A stretch of 64,000 nucleotides of DNA from Pseudomonas rhizosphaerae. GTDB taxonomy: Bacteria > Pseudomonadota > Gammaproteobacteria > Pseudomonadales > Pseudomonadaceae. Position 1 is the first letter of the stretch. Each line of letters starts with the position of its first letter. The notes below the pieces were generated by a model. The model saw only the letters and a program-made list of their open reading frames with translations, made no database searches and was not told where the DNA came from. Below are positions 37,038 through 46,142 of this stretch, in pieces. Location: positions 682,001 through 746,000 of the forward strand of contig NZ_CP009533.1 of the NCBI RefSeq assembly GCF_000761155.1. The letters run 5' to 3'. The translations under genes were made by a program, and so were the position numbers.

Positions 37038-38507
37038 ATGCCCTCAATGACCGCAGGATCATGCACCTTTGCCCTCTTTGGCGCCCTGGGCGACCTGGCA
37101 TTGCGCAAGCTGTTTCCGGCTCTATATCAACTCGATCGCGCGAAGTTGCTGCACGCCGATACGCGTATTCTCGCCCTGGCCCGCGAACCCGGTGACGAGG
37201 CCCACCACCTGGGGGTCATCGAGGCCGGGCTGCGCAAATTCGTGTCCGATGCACAGCTCGAACCTGAGGCGGTGCAGCGTTTCCTGGCGCGGCTGAGCTA
37301 CGTACACGTGGACTTTCTGGATGCCGACACCTACGTCGCCCTGGCCGAGAAAGTAGGCGATGCCGAGCAACTGATCGCCTATTTCGCCACGCCGGCGGCC
37401 GTGTATGGCGCCATCTGCGAAAACCTGCACAAGGTCGGCCTGACCGAGCGCACCCGCGCCGTACTGGAAAAGCCCATCGGCCATGACCTGGAATCCTCGC
37501 GCCGGGTCAACGACGCCGTGGCGCAGTACTTCCCCGAGAACCGGGTGTACCGAATCGACCACTATCTGGGCAAGGAGACGGTGCAGAACCTCATTGCCCT
37601 GCGCTTCGCCAACAGCCTGTTCGAAACCCAGTGGAACCAGAACTACATTTCCCATGTGGAAATCACCGTGGCGGAAAAGGTCGGTATCGAAGGGCGTTGG
37701 GGGTATTTCGACCAGGCCGGTCAGTTGCGCGACATGATCCAGAACCACTTGTTGCAGCTGCTGTGCCTGATCGCCATGGACCCGCCGGCCGATCTGTCCG
37801 CCGATAGCATCCGCGACGAGAAGGTCAAGGTGCTCAAGGCACTGGCGCCGTTCACCGCCGATGGCCTGACCCAGCAAGTGGTACGCGGCCAGTACATTGC
37901 AGGCTACAGCGAGGGGCGCCCCGTGCCGGGGTATCTGGAGGAGGAAAACTCCAACACCCAGAGCGACACCGAAACGTTCGTCGCGCTGCGCGCCGACATT
38001 CGCAACTGGCGTTGGGCCGGGGTGCCGTTCTACCTGCGGACCGGCAAGCGCATGCCTGAAAAGCTGTCGCAGATCGTCATCCACTTCAAGGAACCACCGC
38101 ACTACATTTTCGCCCCCGAGCAGCGCCTGCAGATCAGCAACAAGCTGATCATCCGCCTGCAACCGGACGAAGGCATCTCGCTGCGCGTGATGACCAAGGA
38201 GCAAGGCCTGGACAAGGGCATGCAGCTGCGCAGCGGACCGTTGCAACTGAATTTCTCCGACACCTATCGCAGTGCGCGTATTCCAGATGCGTACGAGCGA
38301 TTGCTGCTGGAGGTCATGCAGGGCAATCAGAACCTGTTTGTCCGTAAAGATGAAATCGAATATGCGTGGACATGGTGCGACCAGCTGATCGCCGGATGGA
38401 AGAAATCCGGCGATGCCCCTAAGCCGTACGCGGCAGGTTCCTGGGGGCCGATGAGCTCGATTGCCCTGATCACACGCGATGGGAGATCCTGGTATGGCGA
38501 TATCTGA
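37038..38507 (+). CDS. zwf: Glucose-6-phosphate 1-dehydrogenase
   Basis: This 489-residue enzyme oxidises glucose-6-phosphate to 6-phosphogluconolactone. The nucleotide-binding motif is [19 protein letters not shown], with Leu where many homologues have Ser or Thr. The active-site stretch [19 protein letters not shown] is intact, with the catalytic His in DHYLGKE. The start at 37038 has only a weak ribosome binding site overlapped by an A-rich motif. It overlaps pgl by 14 bases, and zwf-pgl-eda form one operon controlled by HexR. Confidence 0.96.
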   Translation: MPSMTAGSCTFALFGALGDLALRKLFPALYQLDRAKLLHADTRILALAREPGDEAHHLGVIEAGLRKFVSDAQLEPEAVQRFLARLSYVHVDFLDADTYVALAEKVGDAEQLIAYFATPAAVYGAICENLHKVGLTERTRAVLEKPIGHDLESSRRVNDAVAQYFPENRVYRIDHYLGKETVQNLIALRFANSLFETQWNQNYISHVEITVAEKVGIEGRWGYFDQAGQLRDMIQNHLLQLLCLIAMDPPADLSADSIRDEKVKVLKALAPFTADGLTQQVVRGQYIAGYSEGRPVPGYLEEENSNTQSDTETFVALRADIRNWRWAGVPFYLRTGKRMPEKLSQIVIHFKEPPHYIFAPEQRLQISNKLIIRLQPDEGISLRVMTKEQGLDKGMQLRSGPLQLNFSDTYRSARIPDAYERLLLEVMQGNQNLFVRKDEIEYAWTWCDQLIAGWKKSGDAPKPYAAGSWGPMSSIALITRDGRSWYGDI

Positions 38508-39207
38508 TTTACAGTTCCCCGAAGGGGTGAAGGTTCACGACTGCGTGAGCGCTCCCCTGTTGGCTGAAGCCTTGGCCGGCAAAGTGGCCGAACAATTGCG
38601 CGAAGCCATCGAGCGCCAGAACGTGGCGACCCTGGTGGTTTCCGGCGGCCGCAGTCCTGTGGCGTTCTTCCAATGCCTGGCACGTCAGAGCCTGGATTGG
38701 TCGCGCGTGGTGATCTCCCTGGCCGACGAGCGTTGGGTGCCCATCGAGCACGCCGACAGCAATGCCGGTCTGCTCAAACGCTACCTTCTGGTGGGTGCGG
38801 TGCAGCAGGCGCGCTTCGTCAGCCTGTACCAGACCACCTCCAGCCAGGAGGAAGCCGCCGCGGTGGCCGATGACCTGCTCGGCCAATTGCCGCCGATCGA
38901 TGTGCTGGTACTGGGCATGGGCGACGACGGTCACACCGCGTCGCTGTTTCCCGACAGCCCCAACCTCGAGCAGGCCCTGGCGCTGAACAGCGAGCGCCGC
39001 TGCTGGCCCATGTTGGCACCCAGTGTGCCCCATCAGCGCCTGAGCATGAGCCGTGCGCTGCTGGCCTCGGCACGCTTCAAGGTGCTGTCGGTACAGGGCC
39101 AGAGCAAGTTGACCACACTGCGCACCGCATTGGCCGGCGACGATGTCGCACAGATGCCGATCCGTGCCTTCCTGCACACCGAGCTGGATATCTACTGGTG
39201 TCAATGA
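38494..39207 (+). CDS. pgl: 6-phosphogluconolactonase
   Basis: This 237-residue DevB/Pgl-type hydrolase opens 6-phosphogluconolactone. The family signatures [23 protein letters not shown] and [16 protein letters not shown] are present. The ATG at 38494 has GGGAG 8 bases upstream, inside the end of zwf, which indicates coupling. The frame is open to 38479, but that start lacks a ribosome binding site. Confidence 0.95.
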   Translation: MAISDLQFPEGVKVHDCVSAPLLAEALAGKVAEQLREAIERQNVATLVVSGGRSPVAFFQCLARQSLDWSRVVISLADERWVPIEHADSNAGLLKRYLLVGAVQQARFVSLYQTTSSQEEAAAVADDLLGQLPPIDVLVLGMGDDGHTASLFPDSPNLEQALALNSERRCWPMLAPSVPHQRLSMSRALLASARFKVLSVQGQSKLTTLRTALAGDDVAQMPIRAFLHTELDIYWCQ

Positions 39208-39224
39208 ATCAAGGAACCGCCGCT

Positions 39225-39890
39225 ATGATCACCACCGAACAACAGCAACGCATGGTCGACAAGGTTGCCCAGATCGACGCCCTGGCGGCGCGTGCGCGGA
39301 TCCTGCCCGTCATCACCATTGCCCGTGAAGAAGACATCCTGCCCTTGGCCGATGCCTTGGCGGCGGGTGGCCTGACCGTGCTGGAAGTGACCCTGCGCTC
39401 GGCCCTTGGGCTCCGTGCGATCCAGGTGCTGCGCGAGCAGCGGCCTGAATTGCTGGTGGGCGCCGGCACCGTACTGACTCGAGAAATGCTGGCTGCGACC
39501 GAGCAGGCAGGTTCCCAGTTCACTGTCACCCCCGGCGTGACCCAGGACATGCTCGAGGCTGGTGTAGAAAGCTCGTTGCCCTTGCTGCCGGGTATCAGCA
39601 GCCCGTCCGAATTGATGATGGGCTACGCGCTGGGGTATCGCCGTTTCAAGCTGTTCCCCGCCGAGGTAAGCGGTGGTGTTGCTGCCATCAAGGCGCTGGG
39701 CGGACCTTTCCCGGAGGTACGCTTCTGTCCAACTGGCGGCGTCGGGCCAGGCAACATCAACAGCTACATGGCGCAGTCCAACGTGATGTGCGTCGGCGGC
39801 TCCTGGATGCTGGACAGCAAATGGATCGAAAACCGCGACTGGGCACGCATTCAGGAGTGCAGCGCCCAGGCGCTGGCTCTGCTCGACTGA
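39225..39890 (+). CDS. eda: KHG/KDPG aldolase
   Basis: This 221-residue class I aldolase splits 2-keto-3-deoxy-6-phosphogluconate into pyruvate and glyceraldehyde-3-phosphate. The Schiff-base lysine lies in RRFKLFPAEVSGG and the catalytic Glu in LTVLEVTLRS; the phosphate loop is CPTGGVGPGNI. I chose the ATG at 39225 (MITTEQQQRMVDKVAQ), which has AAGGA about 10 bases upstream; a GTG at 39198 and an ATG at 39204 overlapping the pgl end are alternatives. A terminator follows. Confidence 0.95.
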   Translation: MITTEQQQRMVDKVAQIDALAARARILPVITIAREEDILPLADALAAGGLTVLEVTLRSALGLRAIQVLREQRPELLVGAGTVLTREMLAATEQAGSQFTVTPGVTQDMLEAGVESSLPLLPGISSPSELMMGYALGYRRFKLFPAEVSGGVAAIKALGGPFPEVRFCPTGGVGPGNINSYMAQSNVMCVGGSWMLDSKWIENRDWARIQECSAQALALLD

Positions 39891-39923
39891 TTCGACTTCG
39901 TTAGGCGCTTCACGGTTGTCTTC

Positions 39924-39951
39924 AGTGCGCTTGGTCGGCGCACTTTTTTTT
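39924..39951 (+). terminator. Intrinsic terminator after eda
   Basis: AGTGCGC and GCGCACT form a 7-base stem with a 7-base loop, followed by eight T residues. It closes the zwf-pgl-eda operon. Confidence 0.9.
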
Positions 39952-39976
39952 GCCTGGAATAAAGCCCTGACCCAGG

Positions 39977-40219
39977 TCAACGCCCATCGGCAATCCGCGG
40001 TTTGCCATGTTTGACCCGCAACGGATCGAGCAGGTCGGACAGGCCGTTGTGGTCGATCTCCTGCATCAGAGCAAGCAGGCCCCCTAACTCGCCCTTGGGA
40101 AAACCTTCGCGTGCGAACCAGTTCAGGTAGTGCCCGGGCAGGTCGGCAATCGCCCGACCCTTGTACTTGCCGAAGGGCATCGCCAAGGTGACCAGCGATT
40201 CGAGCTTTTCAGGATTCAT
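39977..40219 (-). CDS. DUF3820 family protein
   Basis: This 80-residue protein contains the family core MPFGKYKGRAIADLPGHYLNWFAREGFPKGELGGLLALMQEI, known as DUF3820 or a putative quorum-sensing-regulated virulence factor. It is small and soluble with no catalytic motif that I can name. GAAGG lies 7 bases before the ATG. It stands alone on the minus strand, convergent with eda. Confidence 0.85.
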   Translation of the reverse strand: MNPEKLESLVTLAMPFGKYKGRAIADLPGHYLNWFAREGFPKGELGGLLALMQEIDHNGLSDLLDPLRVKHGKPRIADGR

Positions 40220-40380
40220 GACCGGGCCTTCACAGCAATGTTGTTTTCACCAGTAGATGCTTGAAGGTTACATGCATTCTGCACGACGGCAAAATCCGCG
40301 ATCATGCATAAAGACGGTACCGGTGAGCTTTAGTTAAATTCAAGTTGTTGATTATGTTGGTTTATTTAAATTAATGGATA

Positions 40381-40396
40381 TGGCACGAAGGCTGCT
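40381..40396 (+). promoter_or_regulatory. Sigma-54 promoter before the DUF2383 gene (predicted)
   Basis: TGGCAC-N5-CTGCT has a perfect -24 element and one mismatch in the -12 element, with GG-N10-GC spacing. An AT-rich stretch lies just upstream (40330-40378), including ATTCAAGTTGTTG, one mismatch from an IHF consensus. Transcription would start near 40408, 42 bases before the gene. Confidence 0.65.
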
Positions 40397-40449
40397 CATC
40401 ACCCTTCATCCCCAACCCAGCTTCCGTTCTTCACAGGAATTGAATACAG

Positions 40450-40908
40450 ATGAATGGTCCCACCCAAAGCGTGATTTCGATTCTCAATAACTTGATCGAG
40501 ACCTGCAAAGACGGTCAAGAAGGCTTCAAGACCTGCGCCGAAGACATCAAGAATCCCGAGCTCAAGGCGTTGTTCGCCAAACACTCTCAAGAGTGCGCCG
40601 AAGCCGCTGGTGAGCTGCAAGCCGAAGTGATTGCCCTGGGCGGTACGCCAGAGGATTCCACAAGCTTGAGCGGCGACCTGCATCGCCGTTGGGTCGACGT
40701 GAAATCGATTTTCACCGGCAAGGACGAAGAAGCCGTACTCAACGAAGCCGAGCGCGGCGAAGATGTGGCACTGACGGCGTACAAGGAAGCGTTGGCTGAA
40801 CCATTGCCCGCCAATGTCTATGCGATCATCGAGCGTCAGCTGCACGGAGTACAACGCAATCACGACGAGATCAAGGCCCTGCGCAACATCGCTCGCGCAC
40901 ACAGCTGA
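40450..40908 (+). CDS. DUF2383 (PA2169-type) four-helix protein
   Basis: This 152-residue helical protein matches the DUF2383/PA2169 family: MNGPTQSVISILNNLIETCKDGQEGFKTCAEDIK followed by FAKHSQECAEAAGELQAEV and a late ERQLHGVQRNHDEIKAL helix. The fold resembles ferritin-like bundles, with His and Glu residues in repeating positions, but metal binding is not proven. Related Pseudomonas genes are stress or low-oxygen induced, as I recall. AGGA lies about 12 bases upstream, and a sigma-54 promoter match precedes it. A terminator follows at once, so it is monocistronic. Confidence 0.85.
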   Translation: MNGPTQSVISILNNLIETCKDGQEGFKTCAEDIKNPELKALFAKHSQECAEAAGELQAEVIALGGTPEDSTSLSGDLHRRWVDVKSIFTGKDEEAVLNEAERGEDVALTAYKEALAEPLPANVYAIIERQLHGVQRNHDEIKALRNIARAHS

Positions 40909-40927
40909 GTCGATTTGGACGTAGAGG

Positions 40928-40955
40928 AAACGCCCGCGTATCGGGCGTTTTTTTA
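40928..40955. terminator. Terminator between the DUF2383 and RND genes
   Basis: AAACGCCCG-CGTAT-CGGGCGTTT, a perfect 9-base stem, leads into TTTTA. It can serve both converging genes. Confidence 0.9.
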
Positions 40956-40965
40956 TGGCTGGCGA

Positions 40966-43900
40966 TCAATGGCTGGCAGGCAATGCAGGCGTGCGCGAAC
41001 CATCGGTCCGATGGAACAACCGCTCCAGCTGCAGGTAGATCACCGGGGTGGTGAACAGCGTCAGTACCTGGCTGATCAACAGTCCTCCCACCACCGCGAT
41101 ACCCAGCGGCTGGCGCAATTCGGCACCCGCGCCATAGCCGAACATCAGCGGCAACGCACCCAGCAGCGCGGCCAGTGTGGTCATGATGATCGGGCGGAAG
41201 CGCGTCAGACACGCTTTGTGAATCGCTTCACGCGCAGGCAGCCCTTCGCTGCGTTGTGCGTGCAAGGCAAAGTCGATCATCAGAATGCCGTTCTTCTTGA
41301 CGATACCGATCAGCAGCACCAAGCCGATCAGACCCATGATCGAAAAATCCTGTCCCCACAGCCATAACAACAGCAAGGCGCCAAGTCCGGCCGATGGCAG
41401 GGTCGAGATGATCGTCAGCGGGTGGACGAAGCTTTCGTACAGCACGCCCAGAATGATATAGACCGCCACTAGCGCGGCCAGAATCAACCATGGCTGGCTG
41501 GCCAGCGAGCTTTGAAAGGCCTGGGCAGCCCCCTGGAAGCTGCCGGTGATGGCGGCGGGCAGGCCCACCTCCGCTTCGGTGCGTTCGAGTAGAGCGACCG
41601 CCTCGCCCAAGGACACGCCGGGCGCCAGGTTGAACGACAGATTGGCAGCCGGGAACAGACCATCGTGGCTGATGGACAAGGGTCCCTGAGTGGGTGCCTC
41701 GACTCGGGCGACGGCCGACAACGGTACCATTTCATTGCTCAACGGCGAGCGCAGATAGAAGTACTGCAGGCTCTGCGCCTTGCCGCGCTGGTCGGCCTTG
41801 AGTTCCAGAATGACCTTGTATTGGTTGGTCTCGGTCTGGAACTCGTTGATCTGGCGCTGACCGAACGCATCGTACAACGCCTGGTCGATGTCGCTGGTGG
41901 TCAGGCCGAAACGCGCTGCGGCCACGCGATCGATGCTGATGTGAGTCACGCTGCCGCCCAACTGCAAATCGTTGGACAGGTCGCGAAAGGCCGGGTTGGC
42001 CCGCAGCCGTTCGGTCAGGCGCTGGGTCCACAGGTTCAGGGTCGGCCCGTCGTTGCTCTTGAGCACGTACTGGTACTGGCTTCGGCTGGGGCCGGCACTC
42101 AGGTTGATGTCCTGGCCTGCGCGCAGGTACAGCACCACACCCGGGACCTGTGCCAGTTGCGGCCGCAAACGGTCGATGAATTCGCTGGCCGACACGTCGC
42201 GCTCGCCTTGTGTCTTGAGGCCGATCCAGAACCGCCCCGTGGCAATGGTCTGGTTGCTGCCCGTCACGCCCACGGCGTGGGAATAGGCCCGGACTGCCGG
42301 ATCTGCCTCGACGATACGGGCCAGGGCCAGGTGTTTTTCCTGCATGTCCTTATAGGAGATGTCTGCAGCGGCCTCGGTCGTGCCGAGCACGAAGCCGGTG
42401 TCCTGCACCGGGAAAAAGCCTTTGGGAATGAGTACGTAGCCGGCAATCGAAAGGCCCACGGTAAGGGCAAAGACGGTGAGGGTGATACGCTGATGCGCCA
42501 GTGCGCGGACCAGGCCCTTCTCGTACCAGGCCAGCAGGCGCTCACCGAAACCGGCCCGCGCCATGTGCGCGGGGCGGCGCATGAACAGCGCGCACAAGGT
42601 CGGTGCCAGGGTCAGGGAAACCACCACCGAGATCAGGATGGTCGCGGTGGCCGTGAGCGCGAATTCCTTGAACAGCCGCCCGACCACGCCACCCATGAAC
42701 AGCAGCGGAATGAACGCAGCGATCAACGAAAAGCTGATCGAGACCACCGTGAAGCTGATTTCACTGGCACCCTTGATTGCCGCTTCACGCATGCCATCGC
42801 CTGCTTCCAGGTGGCGATGGATGTTCTCCACCACCACGATCGCGTCGTCGACCACGAATCCGACACTGATCACGATGGCCACCAGCGTCAGATTGTTCAG
42901 GCTGAAACCCATCAGGTACATGGCGGCGAACGTGGCGATCAGCGACACGCCCAGCACGCTGGACACAATCAACGTGGCCGACAGCTGGCGCAGGAACAGC
43001 GCCATGACGGCCACGACCAACAGCACGGCGATCAACAGCGTCAGTTCGACCTCGTGCAACGAGGCCCGGATGGTCTGGGTGCGGTCGTTGAGTACGGTGA
43101 CATCCACGGAGGCGGGCAGTGCCTCCTGCAAGCGCGGCATGGCGCTGAGAATACGGTCGACCGTGTCGACGATGTTCGCACCCGGCTGGCGGAAGATCGT
43201 GAGGTTCAACCCTGGTTGATCACCGGACCAGGATTGCACGTAGGCATTCTCGGCGCCTTTGATCACGGTAGCGACGTCCTTGAGCTGTACCGGCGCGCCG
43301 TCACGGTAGGCCACTACCAACTGTGCATACTCGTGGGCCTCGAACAGCTGATCGTTGGTGGCCAGGGTCGATACGCTGGTGTCGCCGTACAGAGCCCCCT
43401 TGGCCAGGTTCAGGCTGGTCTGCTGGATGGCGCCACGCAGGTCGGCGAGGGTCAGTTGCAGTGCGGCGAGGCGCTCCGGCGCGGCCTGTACCCGGATCGC
43501 CGGGCGCTGTTGGCCGGTGATATAGATTTGGCCTACGCCCTCGATCTGGCTCAGTTGCCTGGCCAACAGGGTTTCGGTGTAGTCACTCAATGCGTGGGTG
43601 GGCATCTGCGCCGAGCTCACGCTGAGGATCAACACCGGACTGTCCCCGGGATTGACCTTGCGCCAGGTCGGCAGGTTGGGCATGTCCTGCGGCAAGCGCC
43701 CGGCCGCCGTGTTGATCGCTGCCTGGACCTCTTGCGCGGCGGTATCGATGCTTTTGCTCAGGCTGAATTGCAGAATCAGGTTGGTCGACCCCAGCGCGCT
43801 GCTCGACGTCATCTGGGTCATGCCAGGAATGGCACTGAACTGCACTTCCAGAGGCGTGGCCACCGAAGACGCCATGGTCTGCGGACTGGCGCCGGGCAGT

Positions 43901-44061
43901 TGCGCGTTCACCTGGATGGTCGGGAAATCTGCTTCGGGCAGTGGCGCAATCGCCAGACGCGTGAAGGCCAGGCCACCGAGCAACACCAGGGCCAGGGTCA
44001 ACAGCACAGTGGCCACCGGATGGTCGATGCACCAGGCGCAAAGCGAGCGCCCGCCGGTCAT
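40966..44061 (-). CDS. RND multidrug efflux pump, inner-membrane subunit (MdtC/MuxC-like)
   Basis: This 1031-residue resistance-nodulation-division pump has a first helix (PVATVLLTLALVLLGGLAF), two large periplasmic loops, and the proton-relay motif FVVDDAIVVVENIHRH in helix 4. The internal repeat (LIGLVLLIGIVKKNGILMIDFA in the second half) is typical. The FPTIQVNAQLPGASPQTM start resembles the MdtB/MdtC/MuxB/MuxC group more than AcrB. It overlaps the adaptor gene by 4 bases. Only one pump subunit and no outer-membrane factor gene are present. Substrate cannot be told from sequence. Confidence 0.92.
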   Translation of the reverse strand: MTGGRSLCAWCIDHPVATVLLTLALVLLGGLAFTRLAIAPLPEADFPTIQVNAQLPGASPQTMASSVATPLEVQFSAIPGMTQMTSSSALGSTNLILQFSLSKSIDTAAQEVQAAINTAAGRLPQDMPNLPTWRKVNPGDSPVLILSVSSAQMPTHALSDYTETLLARQLSQIEGVGQIYITGQQRPAIRVQAAPERLAALQLTLADLRGAIQQTSLNLAKGALYGDTSVSTLATNDQLFEAHEYAQLVVAYRDGAPVQLKDVATVIKGAENAYVQSWSGDQPGLNLTIFRQPGANIVDTVDRILSAMPRLQEALPASVDVTVLNDRTQTIRASLHEVELTLLIAVLLVVAVMALFLRQLSATLIVSSVLGVSLIATFAAMYLMGFSLNNLTLVAIVISVGFVVDDAIVVVENIHRHLEAGDGMREAAIKGASEISFTVVSISFSLIAAFIPLLFMGGVVGRLFKEFALTATATILISVVVSLTLAPTLCALFMRRPAHMARAGFGERLLAWYEKGLVRALAHQRITLTVFALTVGLSIAGYVLIPKGFFPVQDTGFVLGTTEAAADISYKDMQEKHLALARIVEADPAVRAYSHAVGVTGSNQTIATGRFWIGLKTQGERDVSASEFIDRLRPQLAQVPGVVLYLRAGQDINLSAGPSRSQYQYVLKSNDGPTLNLWTQRLTERLRANPAFRDLSNDLQLGGSVTHISIDRVAAARFGLTTSDIDQALYDAFGQRQINEFQTETNQYKVILELKADQRGKAQSLQYFYLRSPLSNEMVPLSAVARVEAPTQGPLSISHDGLFPAANLSFNLAPGVSLGEAVALLERTEAEVGLPAAITGSFQGAAQAFQSSLASQPWLILAALVAVYIILGVLYESFVHPLTIISTLPSAGLGALLLLWLWGQDFSIMGLIGLVLLIGIVKKNGILMIDFALHAQRSEGLPAREAIHKACLTRFRPIIMTTLAALLGALPLMFGYGAGAELRQPLGIAVVGGLLISQVLTLFTTPVIYLQLERLFHRTDGSRTPALPASH

Positions 44062-45206
44062 GGCGAGGGCGCTGCGTTGTCCACCTTCGGCTCGAGCACC
44101 TGCACACGGGCGCCAGGCCTGAGCCGTGACTGCCCGTCACTGATCAGCACGTCACCCGCCGCCACGCCCTCTATCAAACTTTGCGTCGAAGTCTGGTAGC
44201 GCACCTGTACCGGGACCTGCTCGGCCTTCTGCTCGGTGACGCGGTACACGTAATAGCCCTCGAGACCACGCTGCACCACTGTCAGCGGTACCACCAGGGC
44301 ATTGCGTTCGATGCCCACCTGCAGCCCGACACTGACCAACTGGCCTGGCCACAAGGTGTGTTTGCCGTTGTGAAACTCGGCCTTGGCGCGAATGGTGCCG
44401 GTACTTGCCGCGATCTGATTGTCGAGCAGGGTCAGGCGACCTTCGCCCACCAGCTTGCCGGTTTCGGTATCGCCATCGATGTAGGCACGCACCACCGCTG
44501 GCTGCGGCTTGTCCAGCAGAGTCTGCAGGGTGGCCAGTTCCTGCTGCGGCAGCGAGAACTCGACGGCGATGGGGTCGATCTGAGTGACCGTGAACAAGCC
44601 CTCGGCATCGCTGACACGCAGGAAGTTACCGGGATCCACGCGGCGAATCCCGACCCGACCGGTCACCGGCGAATGAATCTGGGTATAGGACAACTGCACC
44701 TGGGCTGCAGCGATGGCAGCCTGATTGCCTTGCAGCGTCGCGGTGAGCTGATCGAACAGGGCTTGCTGTTCATCGAGCACCTGCCGGGAAATGCCATTGT
44801 CACGGCTCAGATCCTTGTAGCGGCGCAGGTTGATCCCCGCCACCTGCAACTGTGCCTGGCTCTGACTGGCTTGCGCCTTAGCTTGAGCAAGACTGGCGCG
44901 GATGGCGCGATCGTCGATGCTGGCCAGCGCGTCCCCCTTGTTCACCCATTGGCCTTCCTTCACTACCACCTGGGACAGAATCCCGTCGACCTGCGCGCGC
45001 ACCGTCACGCTGTGCAATGAAAGCACCGAGCCGATCCCGGTGAGATAGCGCGGCACGTCGGCCTGCGTCACGTTGACCACCCGCACCGGGATGGACGCAA
45101 CCGTTGTCGTGGTGCTGACCGAGGTGCGCTTGAACAGCCACGCAGCGGCGACCACAACGACAAGCAGCAGGCCTGCCACGAACAGGGGGCGGATGGCTAT
45201 GCGCAT
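44058..45206 (-). CDS. RND efflux periplasmic adaptor (MdtA-like)
   Basis: This 382-residue membrane-fusion protein has an N-terminal anchor helix (residues about 7-24), a split lipoyl domain (SVTVRAQVDGILSQVVVKEGQWVNKGDALASID and later ISPVTGRVGIRRVDPGNFL-like), an alpha-hairpin coiled coil (about 105-165) and beta-barrel domains. It joins the inner pump to an outer-membrane channel. It overlaps the pump gene by 4 bases (ATGA). I see no clear ribosome binding site before the ATG at 45206. Confidence 0.92.
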   Translation of the reverse strand: MRIAIRPLFVAGLLLVVVVAAAWLFKRTSVSTTTTVASIPVRVVNVTQADVPRYLTGIGSVLSLHSVTVRAQVDGILSQVVVKEGQWVNKGDALASIDDRAIRASLAQAKAQASQSQAQLQVAGINLRRYKDLSRDNGISRQVLDEQQALFDQLTATLQGNQAAIAAAQVQLSYTQIHSPVTGRVGIRRVDPGNFLRVSDAEGLFTVTQIDPIAVEFSLPQQELATLQTLLDKPQPAVVRAYIDGDTETGKLVGEGRLTLLDNQIAASTGTIRAKAEFHNGKHTLWPGQLVSVGLQVGIERNALVVPLTVVQRGLEGYYVYRVTEQKAEQVPVQVRYQTSTQSLIEGVAAGDVLISDGQSRLRPGARVQVLEPKVDNAAPSP

Positions 45207-45480
45207 GCGGATCGGACACCGGGAGGGAGAAGAGCTGGCAGTTTGGCCCTAGTCGCATCGCCTTGCCAAGTCCAAGCAGCGGGTTGGGTGGCCGAGGGCC
45301 ACCTGTGCCAAGGTCATTTCCCAGCTGGCCCAGAGAAAATTCGTTCAGCCTCAACGGAAGTACACCGTAGGCGTCGATCAGGTTTTTCCTACAGCTAGCG
45401 CTGAATGGACTTATGGCGCTGGCCAGTTGATCACCAGAGACTTTCTTCCCTACAACAAGTCGATAAATGAAGGAAGGCCA

Positions 45481-45771
45481 GTGATCGTTATGGACTGTGT
45501 GAAGTATGGCAAAGGATTGCTGCTGGCGAGTCTGATTCCCGTGATGCTGACGCTGCTGTACATCAGCACGCTACCGGCGGCGATCAAGTGCTGCGCATTC
45601 CAGCTGTCCCTCGCCCTGGGCACGCTGGTGCTGTTATCGACACGCTTGCCGTGGGTAAGGGTGCTGGTGGTGCTTTCCTTCATGCTCAAGTTTGCAGCCT
45701 TGGAAGCGCTTGACGAAAAAGCCGGCAGCATGCCCTTGGTCAGCATTCTCTACGCATTCATTCTGCTGTAG
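45481..45771 (+). CDS. Small hydrophobic membrane protein of unknown function
   Basis: This protein of about 96 residues begins at a GTG at 45481 (GGAAGG 4-9 bases upstream), or at the ATG at 45490 (MDCVKYGKGLLLAS). It contains about three membrane helices (LLLASLIPVMLTLLYIS, CCAFQLSLALGTLVLLST, VRVLVVLSFMLKF) with a short acidic loop (EALDEKAGS). I recognise no family. The open frame extends to 45427, but that start has no ribosome binding site. It runs tail to tail with the gene at 45774, 2 bases apart. Confidence 0.55.
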   Translation: MIVMDCVKYGKGLLLASLIPVMLTLLYISTLPAAIKCCAFQLSLALGTLVLLSTRLPWVRVLVVLSFMLKFAALEALDEKAGSMPLVSILYAFILL

Positions 45772-45773
45772 AG

Positions 45774-46085
45774 CTATTTGCCCTGTACCGAATCCCATTG
45801 GGTAACGAAGGCTTTGCGGCTTTGCTTGTGGTACAGGCACAGTTCAGCGCCGGGCTGGTTCTTCATGTGCGCCTGCGGGTAGCGGCCCTGGATAAGCACC
45901 GCGGTGTAACCCACGCGGTCGTCGAATTCGGCAGGCGTGCTGGCCACTCGGGCCTGTTTCAACGTCGTGGCTTTCAAGCAACTGCTCGCGACACGTTTGT
46001 CGTGTTCGGCCCAGGCCTGATCGGTGGAGGCCAGTGCATGGGTAGCGCCGCCTAGCGCGAGCAGCAGGGTCAGGTAGATTTTCAT
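45774..46085 (-). CDS. Small secreted protein of unknown function
   Basis: This 103-residue protein has a signal peptide (MKIYLTLLLALGGATHALAS, probable cleavage after ALA). Its mature part contains two cysteines (SSCLKATT and ELCLYHKQ) that could form a disulfide. GAGGA lies about 10 bases before the ATG. No family was recognised. It is close to dsbB, which supplies periplasmic oxidising power, but no functional link is shown. Confidence 0.7.
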   Translation of the reverse strand: MKIYLTLLLALGGATHALASTDQAWAEHDKRVASSCLKATTLKQARVASTPAEFDDRVGYTAVLIQGRYPQAHMKNQPGAELCLYHKQSRKAFVTQWDSVQGK

Positions 46086-46142
46086 GGTCGTGGTTCCTCA
46101 GCTAGGTGAACGAGCGACCATTATGCCCGCATGACACCAGGT

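Noticed and set aside
41665-44199. An 844-codon plus-strand frame opposite the RND genes
   Set aside because: Antisense to a 1031-residue RND pump with intact motifs; composition typical of an antisense shadow.
45287-45303. GGTGGCC-N3-GGCCACC hairpin upstream of the small membrane protein
   Set aside because: A seven-base stem in GC-rich DNA is expected by chance, and there is no T-run or promoter association.
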